Below, piece after piece: positions 7,251 to 14,918 of a DNA stretch of 43,765 nucleotides. A program made the translations under genes and the position numbers. The first letter of the stretch is position 1, and every line of letters begins with the position of its first letter. Origin of the DNA: Agrobacterium sp. AGB01 (GTDB lineage Bacteria; Pseudomonadota; Alphaproteobacteria; Rhizobiales; Rhizobiaceae); NCBI RefSeq assembly GCF_014851585.1, contig NZ_JACVAB010000012.1, forward strand, positions 1 through 43,765, in the 5' to 3' direction. Under the pieces are notes generated by a model. That model saw only the letters and a program-made list of their open reading frames with translations. It did no database searches and had not been told where the DNA came from.

Positions 7251-8162
7251 ATGGCCACTGATGTCGACAATATTGGAACCGGCTTTACGCCGGTTCCCCT
7301 CGAAAAGGCCAGCGTCACGCGCAACATCGTCGTGCCGCGTCGCCATCCCGGCCGCTGGCTTGCCATTGCCATCCTGGCTGTTGTTTCGCTGCAGATCGCG
7401 CAGGCCGTTTCGGTCAATCCCAATTTCCACTGGGATGTTTACGCCACCCACCTGTTTTCCCCACAGGTTATACGGGGGGTCGGCTGGACGCTGATTTTGA
7501 CCGTGGTCGCAATGACCGTTGCGATTGTGATGGCTGCGCTTTTGGTGATCATGCGCGACAGTGACAATCCCGTCTTGCGCGGCATTGCCTATGGTTGGGT
7601 GTGGTTCTTCCGGGGAACGCCGATTTATACGCAGCTGCTGTTCTGGGGTCTGTTTGCGGTTCTGTTTCCCCATCTCAGCCTTGCGATACCTTTTGGCCCC
7701 GAGGTCATCAGCGTCGAAACCAAATACATTGTCACGCCGGCAATAGCGGCCATCCTCGGCCTTGGTTTCAACGAGTCCGCCTATCTCACGGAAATCTTCC
7801 GGGCCGGTTTCAACTCGCTTGATCGTGGGCAGGCTGAAGCGGCGCAGGCACTGGGCATGAAACCTGCAAAAATCTGGTGGCGTATTCTCATGCCGCAGGC
7901 GATGCGGGTGATTATACCGCCGACGGGCAATGAGACCATTGGCATGTTGAAAATGACATCGCTGGTGCTTGCCGTGCCATTCACACTCGACCTGACCTTT
8001 GCGACCAATGCCATCTCGAACCGTCTTTACCTGCCGATCCCGCTGCTGCTGGTTGCCGGCACCTGGTACCTCGCCATCACCAGCCTGCTGATGGTCGGCC
8101 AGCATTTCCTCGAACGCCATTTCGGTAAAGGCGTTTCCGTTCACCCGACACGGGCGGAGTAG
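7251..8162 (+). CDS. Polar amino-acid ABC transporter, permease
   Basis: 303 aa with several membrane helices (e.g. 36-54, 79-102). The HisM/GlnP-type region runs from RGVGWTLILTVVAMTVAIVM, through WFFRGTPIYTQLLFW, to the EAA loop ESAYLTEIFRAGFNSLDRGQ ... EAAQALGM (about 183-210), which docks on the ATPase. It is longer at the N-terminus (about 70 residues before the core) than minimal family members. It starts 4 bases after the binding-protein stop and ends 3 bases before the ATPase start, so it is the middle gene of a compact operon. A single permease presumably forms a homodimer. Confidence 0.92.
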   Translation: MATDVDNIGTGFTPVPLEKASVTRNIVVPRRHPGRWLAIAILAVVSLQIAQAVSVNPNFHWDVYATHLFSPQVIRGVGWTLILTVVAMTVAIVMAALLVIMRDSDNPVLRGIAYGWVWFFRGTPIYTQLLFWGLFAVLFPHLSLAIPFGPEVISVETKYIVTPAIAAILGLGFNESAYLTEIFRAGFNSLDRGQAEAAQALGMKPAKIWWRILMPQAMRVIIPPTGNETIGMLKMTSLVLAVPFTLDLTFATNAISNRLYLPIPLLLVAGTWYLAITSLLMVGQHFLERHFGKGVSVHPTRAE

Positions 8163-8165
8163 ACC

Positions 8166-8942
8166 ATGAACGCACATGTTTCAGAGTTCTGCGTTGAAAT
8201 GCAGAATATCCACAAATTCTATGGTCCCGTCCATGCGCTGAAGGGTGTGGACATGCGCGTGCGGCGTGGCGAAGTTTGCGTTGCCATAGGTCCGTCCGGT
8301 TCGGGAAAATCAACGCTGCTGCGATGCATCAACCAGCTGGAGAGCATTTCGGCCGGACGGGTGTTTGTCAAAGGTGAGTTGCAGGGTTTTACCGAACACA
8401 ACGACCGTTTTCACCCGCTCGCACCGGCGCAGATCGCCGCACAACGCCGCCTGACGGGAATGGTTTTCCAGCGTTTTCACCTGTTTCCGCACATGACCGC
8501 CCGCGAAAACGTCATGGAGGGTCCGCGCCACGTCAAAGGCTGGTCACGAGAGCAAGCCGGAAAAAAGGCCGATGATCTGCTGAGACGTGTCGGGCTGGAT
8601 GGGTTTGGCAGCCGTTATCCCACGCAGCTTTCCGGTGGACAGCAGCAGCGCGTGGCAATCGCTCGCGCCCTGGCGATGGAGCCTGAGGTGATGCTGTTTG
8701 ATGAGCCGACCTCGGCGCTCGACCCGGAACTGGTCGGTGAAGTTCTCGATGTCATCAAGGATCTGGCGCGCAGCGGCATCACGATGGTGGTCGTCACGCA
8801 TGAAATCGGTTTTGCCCGGGAAGTGGGAAACCATCTTGTCTTCATGGACCAAGGGCAGATCGTCGAGGAAGGACATCCGCGCACCATGCTCACCAGTCCG
8901 CAAAACCCGCGCACAGCCGCCTTTCTCTCCAAGGTGCTGTGA
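8166..8942 (+). CDS. Polar amino-acid ABC transporter, ATP-binding protein
   Basis: 258 aa with all ABC motifs: Walker [10 protein letters not shown] (42-50), Q-loop MVFQRF (Q102), signature LSGGQQQR (155-162), Walker [15 protein letters not shown] (175-188) and the switch histidine VVTHE (H212). It closely resembles GlnQ/HisP-type ATPases, with a slightly longer insert (about 70-90) before the Q-loop. It energises the permease encoded just upstream. The convergent LysR gene ends 31 bases downstream with no clear terminator hairpin between. Confidence 0.93.
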   Translation: MNAHVSEFCVEMQNIHKFYGPVHALKGVDMRVRRGEVCVAIGPSGSGKSTLLRCINQLESISAGRVFVKGELQGFTEHNDRFHPLAPAQIAAQRRLTGMVFQRFHLFPHMTARENVMEGPRHVKGWSREQAGKKADDLLRRVGLDGFGSRYPTQLSGGQQQRVAIARALAMEPEVMLFDEPTSALDPELVGEVLDVIKDLARSGITMVVVTHEIGFAREVGNHLVFMDQGQIVEEGHPRTMLTSPQNPRTAAFLSKVL

Positions 8943-8973
8943 GGCCGCGATGTTCAGGACCAGGCCAAAGCAC

Positions 8974-9849
8974 TCAAATCGCGTCGCGCAGCACCCGGAT
9001 GAAGTCCTCCAGAATTGTGGACGGCAGACGATTGGGCGGCGTGATCAGCAGCGTTCTGAAATGGAGCGCCGGTTCGAAGGGTCGCAGGGTCAATCCGTGG
9101 CCTTCGTAGGGTTCGGCCGTGAGCGGGTTGACCAGGCCAACGCCGATGCCAGCGGCCACCATGGCGCAGATCGTCGTCGAATACGGCGTTTCCATCACGG
9201 TGCGGACAGTAATGCCCTCCTTTGCGAAGGCGATTTCCGCTTCGCGCCGGGTGGTGTCTTCGGGCGCCAGTGCAACAAAGGCCTGGCCGGCAAGATCGAC
9301 CGGGCGGATGACCTCAAGGGCTTCAAGCGCATGTCCCCTGGGCAATGCGACGGCCACCCGGAACTGGGCGAATTCCTCAACCTCCACACCGGTGCGGTCA
9401 ATCTCGTCTGCAACAATGCCAAGGTCGAATTGGCCAGATGCCACCAGATCGCGCACGTTGGACGACATGCGCGCCTGGAATGTGACGGCGACATTCGGAT
9501 TGGCCTGCATGAAAGCGTGAAGAGCGCGCGGCAGGACATTGGTCGACAGCGCCGACAGACAGGCGATGCGGATCTCACCGGAACCGTAATCCCGGATGCG
9601 GGCGGCTGCGCCGCGAAGATGGGTCAATCCGAGAAAGGCCTGCTCGACCTCCCGGAAAAACAACTGTCCCTCCTGGGTCGGTTGCAAGCGCCCCTTGATC
9701 CGCTTGAAAAGATCAAAGCCAAGCGAACGCTCCAGTTCCTGGATCATCTTGCTGATGGCGGGCTGGGAGACGTGAAGAACCTCGGCAGCGCGCGCCGTCG
9801 TGCCATTGGTCATCACCACGCGAAAGACTTCCACCTGTCTCAGGTTCAC
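8974..9849 (-). CDS. LysR-family transcriptional regulator
   Basis: 291 aa from GTG at 9849 (reads MNLRQVEVFRVVM), preceded by GGTGGAG; a TTG at 9867 would add six residues. The N-terminal winged helix-turn-helix is clear (TARAAEVLHVSQPAISKMIQ, LERSLGFDLFKR), followed by a LysR substrate-binding domain (GEIRIACLSALSTNVLPRAL; VASGQFDLGIVADE; GVGLVNPLTAE). It is transcribed away from the PLP-enzyme gene at 9960 and towards the transporter. It probably controls one or both in response to the imported amino acid. Family members of this type (CysB/NocR-like effectors) fit, but the effector is unknown. Confidence 0.92.
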   Translation of the reverse strand: MNLRQVEVFRVVMTNGTTARAAEVLHVSQPAISKMIQELERSLGFDLFKRIKGRLQPTQEGQLFFREVEQAFLGLTHLRGAAARIRDYGSGEIRIACLSALSTNVLPRALHAFMQANPNVAVTFQARMSSNVRDLVASGQFDLGIVADEIDRTGVEVEEFAQFRVAVALPRGHALEALEVIRPVDLAGQAFVALAPEDTTRREAEIAFAKEGITVRTVMETPYSTTICAMVAAGIGVGLVNPLTAEPYEGHGLTLRPFEPALHFRTLLITPPNRLPSTILEDFIRVLRDAI

Positions 9850-9910
9850 CAGCAGCTCCACCAACAATCAATAACTTTTACGAATAGCAGTAGCGCAGAT
9901 TTGCCCGTTT

Positions 9911-9925
9911 CGGAATTGATTTCCG
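9911..9925. promoter_or_regulatory. Candidate LysR operator between lysR and PLP-enzyme gene
   Basis: CGGAA-TTGAT-TTCCG is a perfect dyad (5-base arms, 5-base spacer) in the 110-base divergent intergenic region. A further TTCCG half-site lies at about 9943-9947. Its position and T-rich/A-rich flanks suit a LysR activator site. Confidence 0.4.
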
Positions 9926-9959
9926 CAAACGCACAGCATTTGTTCCGAAAGGCCTTGCC

Positions 9960-11174
9960 ATGAACGATCTCACCCAATGCGTCCTTACGCCCGCAGTACC
10001 AACGGAAGGTTTTACACCGCTCGGTATTGGTACTCATCGCGCCTCGACGATCGTCTTCAAGGACGCCGCAGCCTATGCATCGCGTGGCGAACGCGGCCAT
10101 GAGGGATATTCTTACGGCCTTTATGGCACGCCAACCACCCGGACACTGGAAGCCAAGCTGACGAGCCTTGAGGAAGGTGCCTGGACATTTCTGACGCCTT
10201 CGGGTCAGGCGGCCAATGCACTGGCGGTTCTGCCGTTTCTGGCGGCCGGTGATCACATTCTGATTGCCGATACCGCCTACCCGCCAATGCGTGATCTGGC
10301 AGAGACCGATTTGCGGCGCCTCGGTGTCGATGTCGAATTCTTCGATCCCCGTTCGCCAGACGATGTCGCCTCCAGAATGCGGCCAACCACCAGGATTGTC
10401 TGGTGCGAAAGCCCCGGTTCAACGACGATGGAAATTCTGGACCTGCCACGCATTGCGGCCATCGCCCATGAGCATGGTGCATTGGTTGGTGTCGACAACA
10501 CCTGGGCGACACCGCTCAATTTCAAGCCGCTGGCGCATGGCGCCGATATCGTCACCGAGGCGCTGACCAAGTTTGTGTCGGGCCATTCCGATGTGCTGAT
10601 GGGCTCCATCACCGTTCGCGATGGCAGCCTGATCAAACCGATCCGCTCGCTGATCGGCAGAATGGGCATCGGTGTCTCACCCGATGATGCCTCGCTTGTG
10701 CTGCGTGGCTTTGAGACGCTTGGCGTGCGCCTGCGCCATTCAGAGCGGGTTGCGCTTGATTTTGCCCGCAGGATTGAAGGCCATCCTCTCGTGACGCAAG
10801 TTCTTCATCCTGCCTTGGAATCCTTCGCCGATCACGCGGTGTGGAAGCGGGATTTTCTCGGATCAAGCGGTGTTTTCAGCATCGTTTTCACGCCGGAGGC
10901 ATCGGCCCATGTCGCGGCGTCGCTCGACGCGTTGCAGGTGTTTGCCATTGGCGCGTCATGGGGCGGCACCCGCAGCCTTGCCGCGCCCATGTCCATCACC
11001 GGCTTTCGCAGTGCGACCGACTGGGGCGGTCCCGACATCATATTGCGCCTTAGCATCGGCTTGGAAGATGAAGGCGAACTCTGGGAGGACGTGAGCCGCC
11101 TGCTGGCTTTCCTTGACGAAAAGTGCAGCGGAACAACAAGCGAGACGTCGGTGAAAACGGCCCGTCACGGCTGA
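9960..11174 (+). CDS. PLP-dependent Cys/Met-metabolism enzyme (cystathionine beta-lyase-like)
   Basis: 404 aa, usual length for the Cys_Met_Meta_PP family. YSYGLYGTPTT (50-60) matches the family's YSR-x-GNPT region, with G replacing R. FLTPSGQAA (77-85) is the phosphate-binding turn, VGVDNTWATP carries the ring-contacting D179, and TEALTKFVSGHSDVLMGS carries the Schiff-base lysine K204. SLGG/SWGGTRSLAAP near 320-335 fits the C-terminal domain. The family cleaves cystathionine or related thioethers to a thiol, pyruvate and ammonia. Given the transporter and peptidase beside it, it likely processes an imported sulfur compound. The specificity (beta-lyase or gamma-synthase type) is inference. 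Confidence 0.88.
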   Translation: MNDLTQCVLTPAVPTEGFTPLGIGTHRASTIVFKDAAAYASRGERGHEGYSYGLYGTPTTRTLEAKLTSLEEGAWTFLTPSGQAANALAVLPFLAAGDHILIADTAYPPMRDLAETDLRRLGVDVEFFDPRSPDDVASRMRPTTRIVWCESPGSTTMEILDLPRIAAIAHEHGALVGVDNTWATPLNFKPLAHGADIVTEALTKFVSGHSDVLMGSITVRDGSLIKPIRSLIGRMGIGVSPDDASLVLRGFETLGVRLRHSERVALDFARRIEGHPLVTQVLHPALESFADHAVWKRDFLGSSGVFSIVFTPEASAHVAASLDALQVFAIGASWGGTRSLAAPMSITGFRSATDWGGPDIILRLSIGLEDEGELWEDVSRLLAFLDEKCSGTTSETSVKTARHG

Positions 11175-11214
11175 TATCGGCCGCGATATTTCAACACTGC
11201 TGGAAGGACAAGAC

Positions 11215-12633
11215 GTGCCAAAGACAGAAGACGTGCTGCGCGATATCGACGACAGGTTTGACATCACGCTCAGCAAATTGCTTGAACTGGTTTCGATCCC
11301 GTCGATATCCAGCGACCCTTCCGGCAAACACGGAATTGAACGGGCAGCCGAATGGCTGAAACATGAGCTGTCGTCGATGGGGCTTGCGGCCGATATTATC
11401 GCCACCAAGGGGCACCCGGTCGTTCTTGCCCGCTCCTTCACGGCTTCAACCGAAACCCTTTCAGCGGGCAAAAAACCGCGTCTGCTGTTTTACGGGCACT
11501 ATGACGTTCAGCCGGTGGGTGATGAAGGTGCGTGGAAACACCCGCCCTTTGCGCCTGATATCATTGAGGAAGATGGCGTCCACAGGTTTTACGGACGCGG
11601 GACATCCGACAGCAAGAGCCAGTTGTGGACGTTCATCGAGGCGTTGCGGGCGTGGAAAAACGTGCATGGCGAATTTCCAGCAGAGGTTATCGTGCTGCTG
11701 GAAGGAGAGGAAGAGTGCGGATCGGCGAGCTTGCCGGACTTTATTGAGGCACACAGGCATGAACTGGCCTGTGATGTCGCCTTCATTTGTGATGCCGAAA
11801 TGTGGACCGCCACCCAGCCGGCCATCACCACCCAGCTCAAAGGGCTGGTGCATGAACGTGTCACGATCCTTGCGCCCAATGCGGACCTGCATTCGGGACA
11901 TTACGGCGCGGTTGCCGCCAACCCGATAAGGATCCTCAGCAGCATTCTGGCAAGCCTGCATGACGACAAGGGCCGTGTCACCATCCGTGGTTTTTATGAT
12001 GGGGTTCATGATATTCCGGACACCATACGCCAGCAGTGGCAGGACCTTTCCCGGCAACCGGAACTGTTTGCCGATGTCGATCTGACCGGTGGCATCACCG
12101 AGGAAGGCTACTCGCCGATTGAAGCGATGTGGGGTCGTCCAACTGTCGATATCAACGGCATTACCGGCGGTAACCAGGGGCCGGGTGAACGGTCCGTGCT
12201 GCCGGGGTCGGCAACTGCGCGGCTGTCGTTTCGGCTGGTGGCCGGACAATCGCCAGAGGCAATCCGCCAGCAATTCCGCAGCCATGTCGAACGGTTGATA
12301 CCGAGAGGTTGCCGCGTTGAGTTCGAGGGTTACGGTGGCAGTTCGGCGGTCGTGCTGTCGCAAGACAGCCCCTACCTGAAAGCGGCGGCCCGCGGCCTTG
12401 AAAAGGAATGGCAAAGCCCGGCCATTTTGCGCGGAACAGGTGGTGCCATCCCGCTGGTTGAACAGCTCGGCAAGGCACTGCAGACAGAATGCGTGGTCAT
12501 CGGTTTCATTTTGCCGAGCGATGCCATCCATGCTCCCGACGAACACTATGATAGCGAACGCCTGCGCCAGGGCGCACGCAGCTGGATTCGTATTTTCGAA
12601 GAGATTGAGGCTGCGACAGATTTTCGGACTTAG
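11215..12633 (+). CDS. M20-family metallopeptidase (dipeptidase-like)
   Basis: 472 aa, GTG start with GGAAGGA about 7 bases upstream. It shows the two-zinc centre of the M20/ArgE/DapE/CPG2 group: LLFYGHYDVQP (H95, D97), GRGTSDSKSQL (D132), LLEGEEECGS (E165/E166, general base and ligand), ICDAEMW (D193) and the late histidine motif AIHAPDEHY. The dimerisation domain sits between (about 206-370). Such enzymes release amino acids from dipeptides or N-acyl amino acids in the cytoplasm. It starts 40 bases after the PLP-enzyme stop and is probably co-transcribed, so it may free a sulfur amino acid for that enzyme. Confidence 0.9.
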   Translation: MPKTEDVLRDIDDRFDITLSKLLELVSIPSISSDPSGKHGIERAAEWLKHELSSMGLAADIIATKGHPVVLARSFTASTETLSAGKKPRLLFYGHYDVQPVGDEGAWKHPPFAPDIIEEDGVHRFYGRGTSDSKSQLWTFIEALRAWKNVHGEFPAEVIVLLEGEEECGSASLPDFIEAHRHELACDVAFICDAEMWTATQPAITTQLKGLVHERVTILAPNADLHSGHYGAVAANPIRILSSILASLHDDKGRVTIRGFYDGVHDIPDTIRQQWQDLSRQPELFADVDLTGGITEEGYSPIEAMWGRPTVDINGITGGNQGPGERSVLPGSATARLSFRLVAGQSPEAIRQQFRSHVERLIPRGCRVEFEGYGGSSAVVLSQDSPYLKAAARGLEKEWQSPAILRGTGGAIPLVEQLGKALQTECVVIGFILPSDAIHAPDEHYDSERLRQGARSWIRIFEEIEAATDFRT

Positions 12634-12843
12634 GCAGCCTATGACACAGACAGAACCGCCCGGGCGCAATCGACCCTCCACCCATCATCGTGCAGAGTTA
12701 CCGGCGTTTGGTGCGCGGCATGTGAGGGGTGCGTCAAAAAGACCGCTCCTTATATCTTGCAACAAAGGCTTCTGAGGCGCATTTCGAGTGGGCGCTATCC
12801 TTGCGGATAGACAATTCCAAGCAACAGAATGGAAGTACTCGAA

Positions 12844-12984
12844 ATGTCTGACGGTTCTTGGGTAGAATTGTTTCCTTACATCTTCTTCCCGTTCAAGATC
12901 ATAGTGCTCGGCATCGGCATGTTTTATGCCATCAAGTGGCACCGCGATCAGGCTAAAAAGGATGAGGCGACCAAGGGACACTGA
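12844..12984 (+). CDS. 46-aa small membrane protein
   Basis: ATG at 12844 with GGAAG 8 bases upstream (an ATG at 12829 adds five residues). The protein begins MSDGSWVELF, has one membrane helix (about 9-30, with FFPFKIIVLGIGMFYAIKWH) and a charged tail DQAKKDEATKGH. The aromatic and glycine-rich helix followed by a Lys/Asp tail is typical of genuine bacterial small membrane proteins. It stands alone between the catabolic island and the sigma-like mini-genes. Function unknown. Confidence 0.65.
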   Translation: MSDGSWVELFPYIFFPFKIIVLGIGMFYAIKWHRDQAKKDEATKGH

Positions 12985-13324
12985 GCGTCAACTGGCGTCC
13001 GCTTGCTTCAAGCCCATATGAGGTTAGAAGCGATAAGGACCCGCTCCCAGGCCGCCACGACTAAATGTAGGGGCGACTTGCGTAGCAGAGTGCTGAGGAC
13101 AACCTCGCCTCGTGCACCGGGTCCACACAATTTTTCCGTAAGCTTGTCGGCAGGAAGCTCGCCCCCAACTCGACACCCACCAGCCCAAACTGCGGAAAGA
13201 GATTGGCGGCGCAACCCGCTGACAGAACAACGCCGCCTGGAGTAATCCAAAGCGGCATTGCATTGCCGTTGCTATCCCTCGCAAGCCGCGTCACGTAGGA
13301 TTAGCCCCTGATAAATCGAATGGT
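12985..13324. other. Intergenic stretch, no confident gene
   Basis: Overlapping short frames on the minus strand (13008-13294) have no ribosome site. One reads MPLWITPGG across the hairpin at 13232-13256, and a similar WITPGG reading crosses the matching hairpin at 13679-13703. The similarity therefore belongs to the hairpin DNA rather than to a protein. Confidence 0.4.
13232..13256 (-). terminator. Hairpin terminator after the 13325-13549 gene
   Basis: GCCGCCTGG...CCAAAGCGGC stem-loop, followed in the minus direction by GTTGTTCT. It is nearly the same sequence as the hairpin at 13679-13703, which lies at the end of the related gene pair. This suggests that gene and terminator were duplicated together. 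Confidence 0.5.
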
Positions 13325-13549
13325 TTATTTCTCTGTTCGCAATTCGTCTTTGGCGATTTCATGCAGGCGTTCGAATAAAGCGGTTTCGATGTCAGGTTGA
13401 ACGAAGAGCGCCGGATCAAGTGCGGCCGCCTCCAATGTTCGGTCGGCAATTTTTCGCTTCTTCCACCTATTTGACGTGTATAGGGATGCTCTATCGTAAA
13501 GAGCCTGTCGCACTTCAAAACGACTATCCTTGCGCGACGAAGGGTCCAT
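13325..13549 (-). CDS. Small sigma-70 region-2-like protein (paralog of 13921-14202)
   Basis: 74 aa with an excellent ribosome site (GGAGGAG, 4 bases before ATG). The helix pattern FEVRQALYDRASLYTSNRWK ... TLEAAALDPALF ... IETALFERLHEIAKDEL matches the layout of ECF sigma region 2: L-x(2)-R-A-x-L-T, then an L-x(2)-T-x(3)-A-x(3)-P-x(2)-F helix, then an L-x(3)-LH-x(4)-E-x-R helix. It also matches the protein at 13921-14202 residue by residue (ALYTS, DP, LLHE/RLHE, VEL/DEL). Region 4 is absent. It could be a degenerate sigma, an anti-sigma decoy, or an unrelated helical protein; the similarity was judged by eye. Confidence 0.6.
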   Translation of the reverse strand: MDPSSRKDSRFEVRQALYDRASLYTSNRWKKRKIADRTLEAAALDPALFVQPDIETALFERLHEIAKDELRTEK

Positions 13550-13678
13550 GATGCTCCTCCATTAATCGCTGCTAAAGGATTATTTTAGCCAGAACTAAAT
13601 AGGCTGTCGACTCATAAGTCAGCGTATTGTCGTGCTTGAACGAGCCACCCCATCATCATCTGATCGCAAATAAACAAA

Positions 13679-13703
13679 GCCGCCTGGAGTGATCCAAGGC
13701 GGC
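13679..13703. terminator. Bidirectional hairpin terminator
   Basis: GCCGCCT / AGGCGGC stem with an inner GG/CC pairing. It is followed by CTTTTGTT on the plus strand and TTTGTTT on the minus strand. It ends the minus-strand pair 14202-13727. Confidence 0.65.
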
Positions 13704-13726
13704 CTTTTGTTATCGCAATCCGTTGC

Positions 13727-13918
13727 TCACAAATCAGCGAACAACTTGTCAGCCGTATCTTCGCCGTTACGATAGCGCTGTAAAATCAAACTGCAATGTG
13801 GCAGCAATTCTTCCGCGTTTCGGTCGTTTTTTTCGCACCACACAAGAAAAAGGTCGATTAACAGTTCAAGTTCACCAGCCTCCACCTGCGCGGCGTGGCG
13901 TACAGGGTTATTTTGCAC
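13727..13918 (-). CDS. Small helical protein, unknown, in operon with sigma-like gene
   Basis: 63 aa from GTG at 13918, which lies 2 bases after the upstream stop and 5 bases after a GGGAGGGG site. An ATG at 13939 would overlap the upstream gene. The protein is acidic and helical (EAGELELLIDLFLVWCEKND; NAEELLPHCSLILQRY; ending KLFADL). Tight coupling to the sigma-like gene is the arrangement expected of a partner such as an anti-sigma or chaperone-like peptide, but no NepR or anti-sigma motif is visible. Confidence 0.55.
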   Translation of the reverse strand: MQNNPVRHAAQVEAGELELLIDLFLVWCEKNDRNAEELLPHCSLILQRYRNGEDTADKLFADL

Positions 13919-13920
13919 TG

Positions 13921-14202
13921 CTACCCCTCCCGTTGCCAAAGCTGATGTCCAATCGGACCTGGCTGGAACATGCTTTTGCTTATTCTTAGCTCCACAACGG
14001 CGGTCTCGTGCAGTAACCTTGCGAGCGCTATGTCGATGGGATCATCCTGCAAGATGGAGGGATCGCTCGTCGCCTTGAAAATTGTCTTTTCAACTATGCG
14101 CTGACGCATTTCCATGGACGATGTATAGAGCGCCACCCTCTTGGTGAGGAAGGGGCGTAGGTGAAACTGGACTACTGGATTTTCAATGGAGGGGATGGTC
14201 AT
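13921..14202 (-). CDS. Small sigma-70 region-2-like protein
   Basis: 93 aa from ATG at 14202, with GGAGAG 6 bases upstream (a longer frame to 14241 has no such site). Residues 10-72 (VQFHLRPFLTKRVALYTSSM ... KTIFKATSDPSIL ... IDIALARLLHETAVVELR) match the protein at 13325-13549 and the helix spacing of sigma region 2. No DNA-binding region 4 is present. It is first in a two-gene operon and preceded by an ~80-nt leader that is repeated upstream of the gene at 33721-34026. Function unknown; a role linked to sigma regulation is only a structural guess. Confidence 0.6.
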   Translation of the reverse strand: MTIPSIENPVVQFHLRPFLTKRVALYTSSMEMRQRIVEKTIFKATSDPSILQDDPIDIALARLLHETAVVELRISKSMFQPGPIGHQLWQREG

Positions 14203-14282
14203 GTGCCTCTCTCCGGTCCGGTAGGCTAGAGCACAGATCAACCCTCAGTCGTCAGCGCCTACGTGTTCGGTTGCTGACGATG
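14203..14282 (-). promoter_or_regulatory. Conserved 5' leader with hairpin, copy 1
   Basis: Read on the minus strand, the 80 bases before the ATG at 14202 match the 79 bases before the GTG at 34026 at roughly four of five positions, right through the ribosome site. The core is a CGTCAGC ... GCTGACG stem, followed by GACTGAGGGTTG and a GTGCTCT-x-GCCT stretch. Conservation of an untranslated stretch in front of different proteins suggests a shared RNA regulatory element or promoter-leader. Confidence 0.55.
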
Positions 14283-14377
14283 GGCGATAATACGCCCTAT
14301 TCTGCGGAGAGTCTAACAACCATTGCGGCCTGGTTACGAACCGCCGGCCCATCATCAAAGGTAGAGGCAGGGCAGAA

Positions 14378-14622
14378 CCCCTCACCTGAAAAATCTATCA
14401 CTTAGCAAGCTAAGGTGATGATTTTTCTTCCTCTCCCACAAGGGTAGAGGTAGGGCGCAAGTGGCGCGGCTCCGACCCATAACGTTGTCGTCTGTAACTC
14501 AGTGAGCGCCCCAACCTCCCTCTTCCCTGTGCTCGTCACAGGGATCCAGTCATCCCCAGTCTTAGGGATGGGAAAACTCTTTTCGCCGCGCCGACACGTG
14601 ACGGCTGGATTCCTGTGACATC
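14378..14622. repeat. Mosaic repeat block: A (14378-14458), B (14517-14622)
   Basis: The A unit carries the usual GAAAAATC / GATTTTTC inverted repeat and CCTCTCCC hairpin; a stub GGTAGAGGCAGGGC just before it (about 14359) looks like the tail of another A unit. The B unit starts CCCTGTGCTCGTCACAGGG and ends GGATTCCTGTGACA, with its last hairpin arm altered. Confidence 0.8.
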
Positions 14623-14918
14623 CCCTGTAAGCGGAACATCATCAAAGCTCCCTCAGAAGGGAACACCGGCTATGCAATAACGGCTTGGATTTTACTCTTC
14701 CTGTGTCTGGCCCAGTCGATCTTCAGGTCTTATAAGATGCAATCTCCATGTCCGGGCTGTGCTTCGCACAGACACTGCACGGATGCGGTTTATTGCAAGG
14801 CTGCGGACATATTCTCAACAATCCAAACGATATGACTGATCGCCGTTTCCAATGCTTCGCTTTACGAAATTGAAAATGGCACCGTTTTTTTCTTGAGCAA
14901 ATTTTGAAAGGTTATTTG
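14623..14918. other. Intergenic region upstream of uppP
   Basis: About 295 bases with no supported gene. GCAATAACGGCTTGGATTTT (14675-14694) and a GTGCTTCGCACAGAC region (14760-14774) give short stems. The uppP promoter presumably lies here, but I cannot place it with confidence. Confidence 0.4.

Noticed and set aside
7224..8177. 317-codon minus frame opposite the permease
   Set aside because: Antisense to a permease with clear motifs; no recognisable domain of its own.
8698..9963. 421-codon plus frame spanning the end of the ATPase gene and the lysR gene
   Set aside because: Overlaps two well-supported genes in other frames and has shadow-type composition.
13008..13294. Overlapping minus-strand frames (one reading MPLWITPGGVVLSAG)
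   Set aside because: No ribosome site; the WITPGG similarity to the DNA at 13679-13703 reflects the shared hairpin.
14740..14800. Possible tRNA-like or riboswitch fold before uppP
   Set aside because: Only short stems (e.g. GTGCTTCGCAC) were found; no cloverleaf or known riboswitch core.
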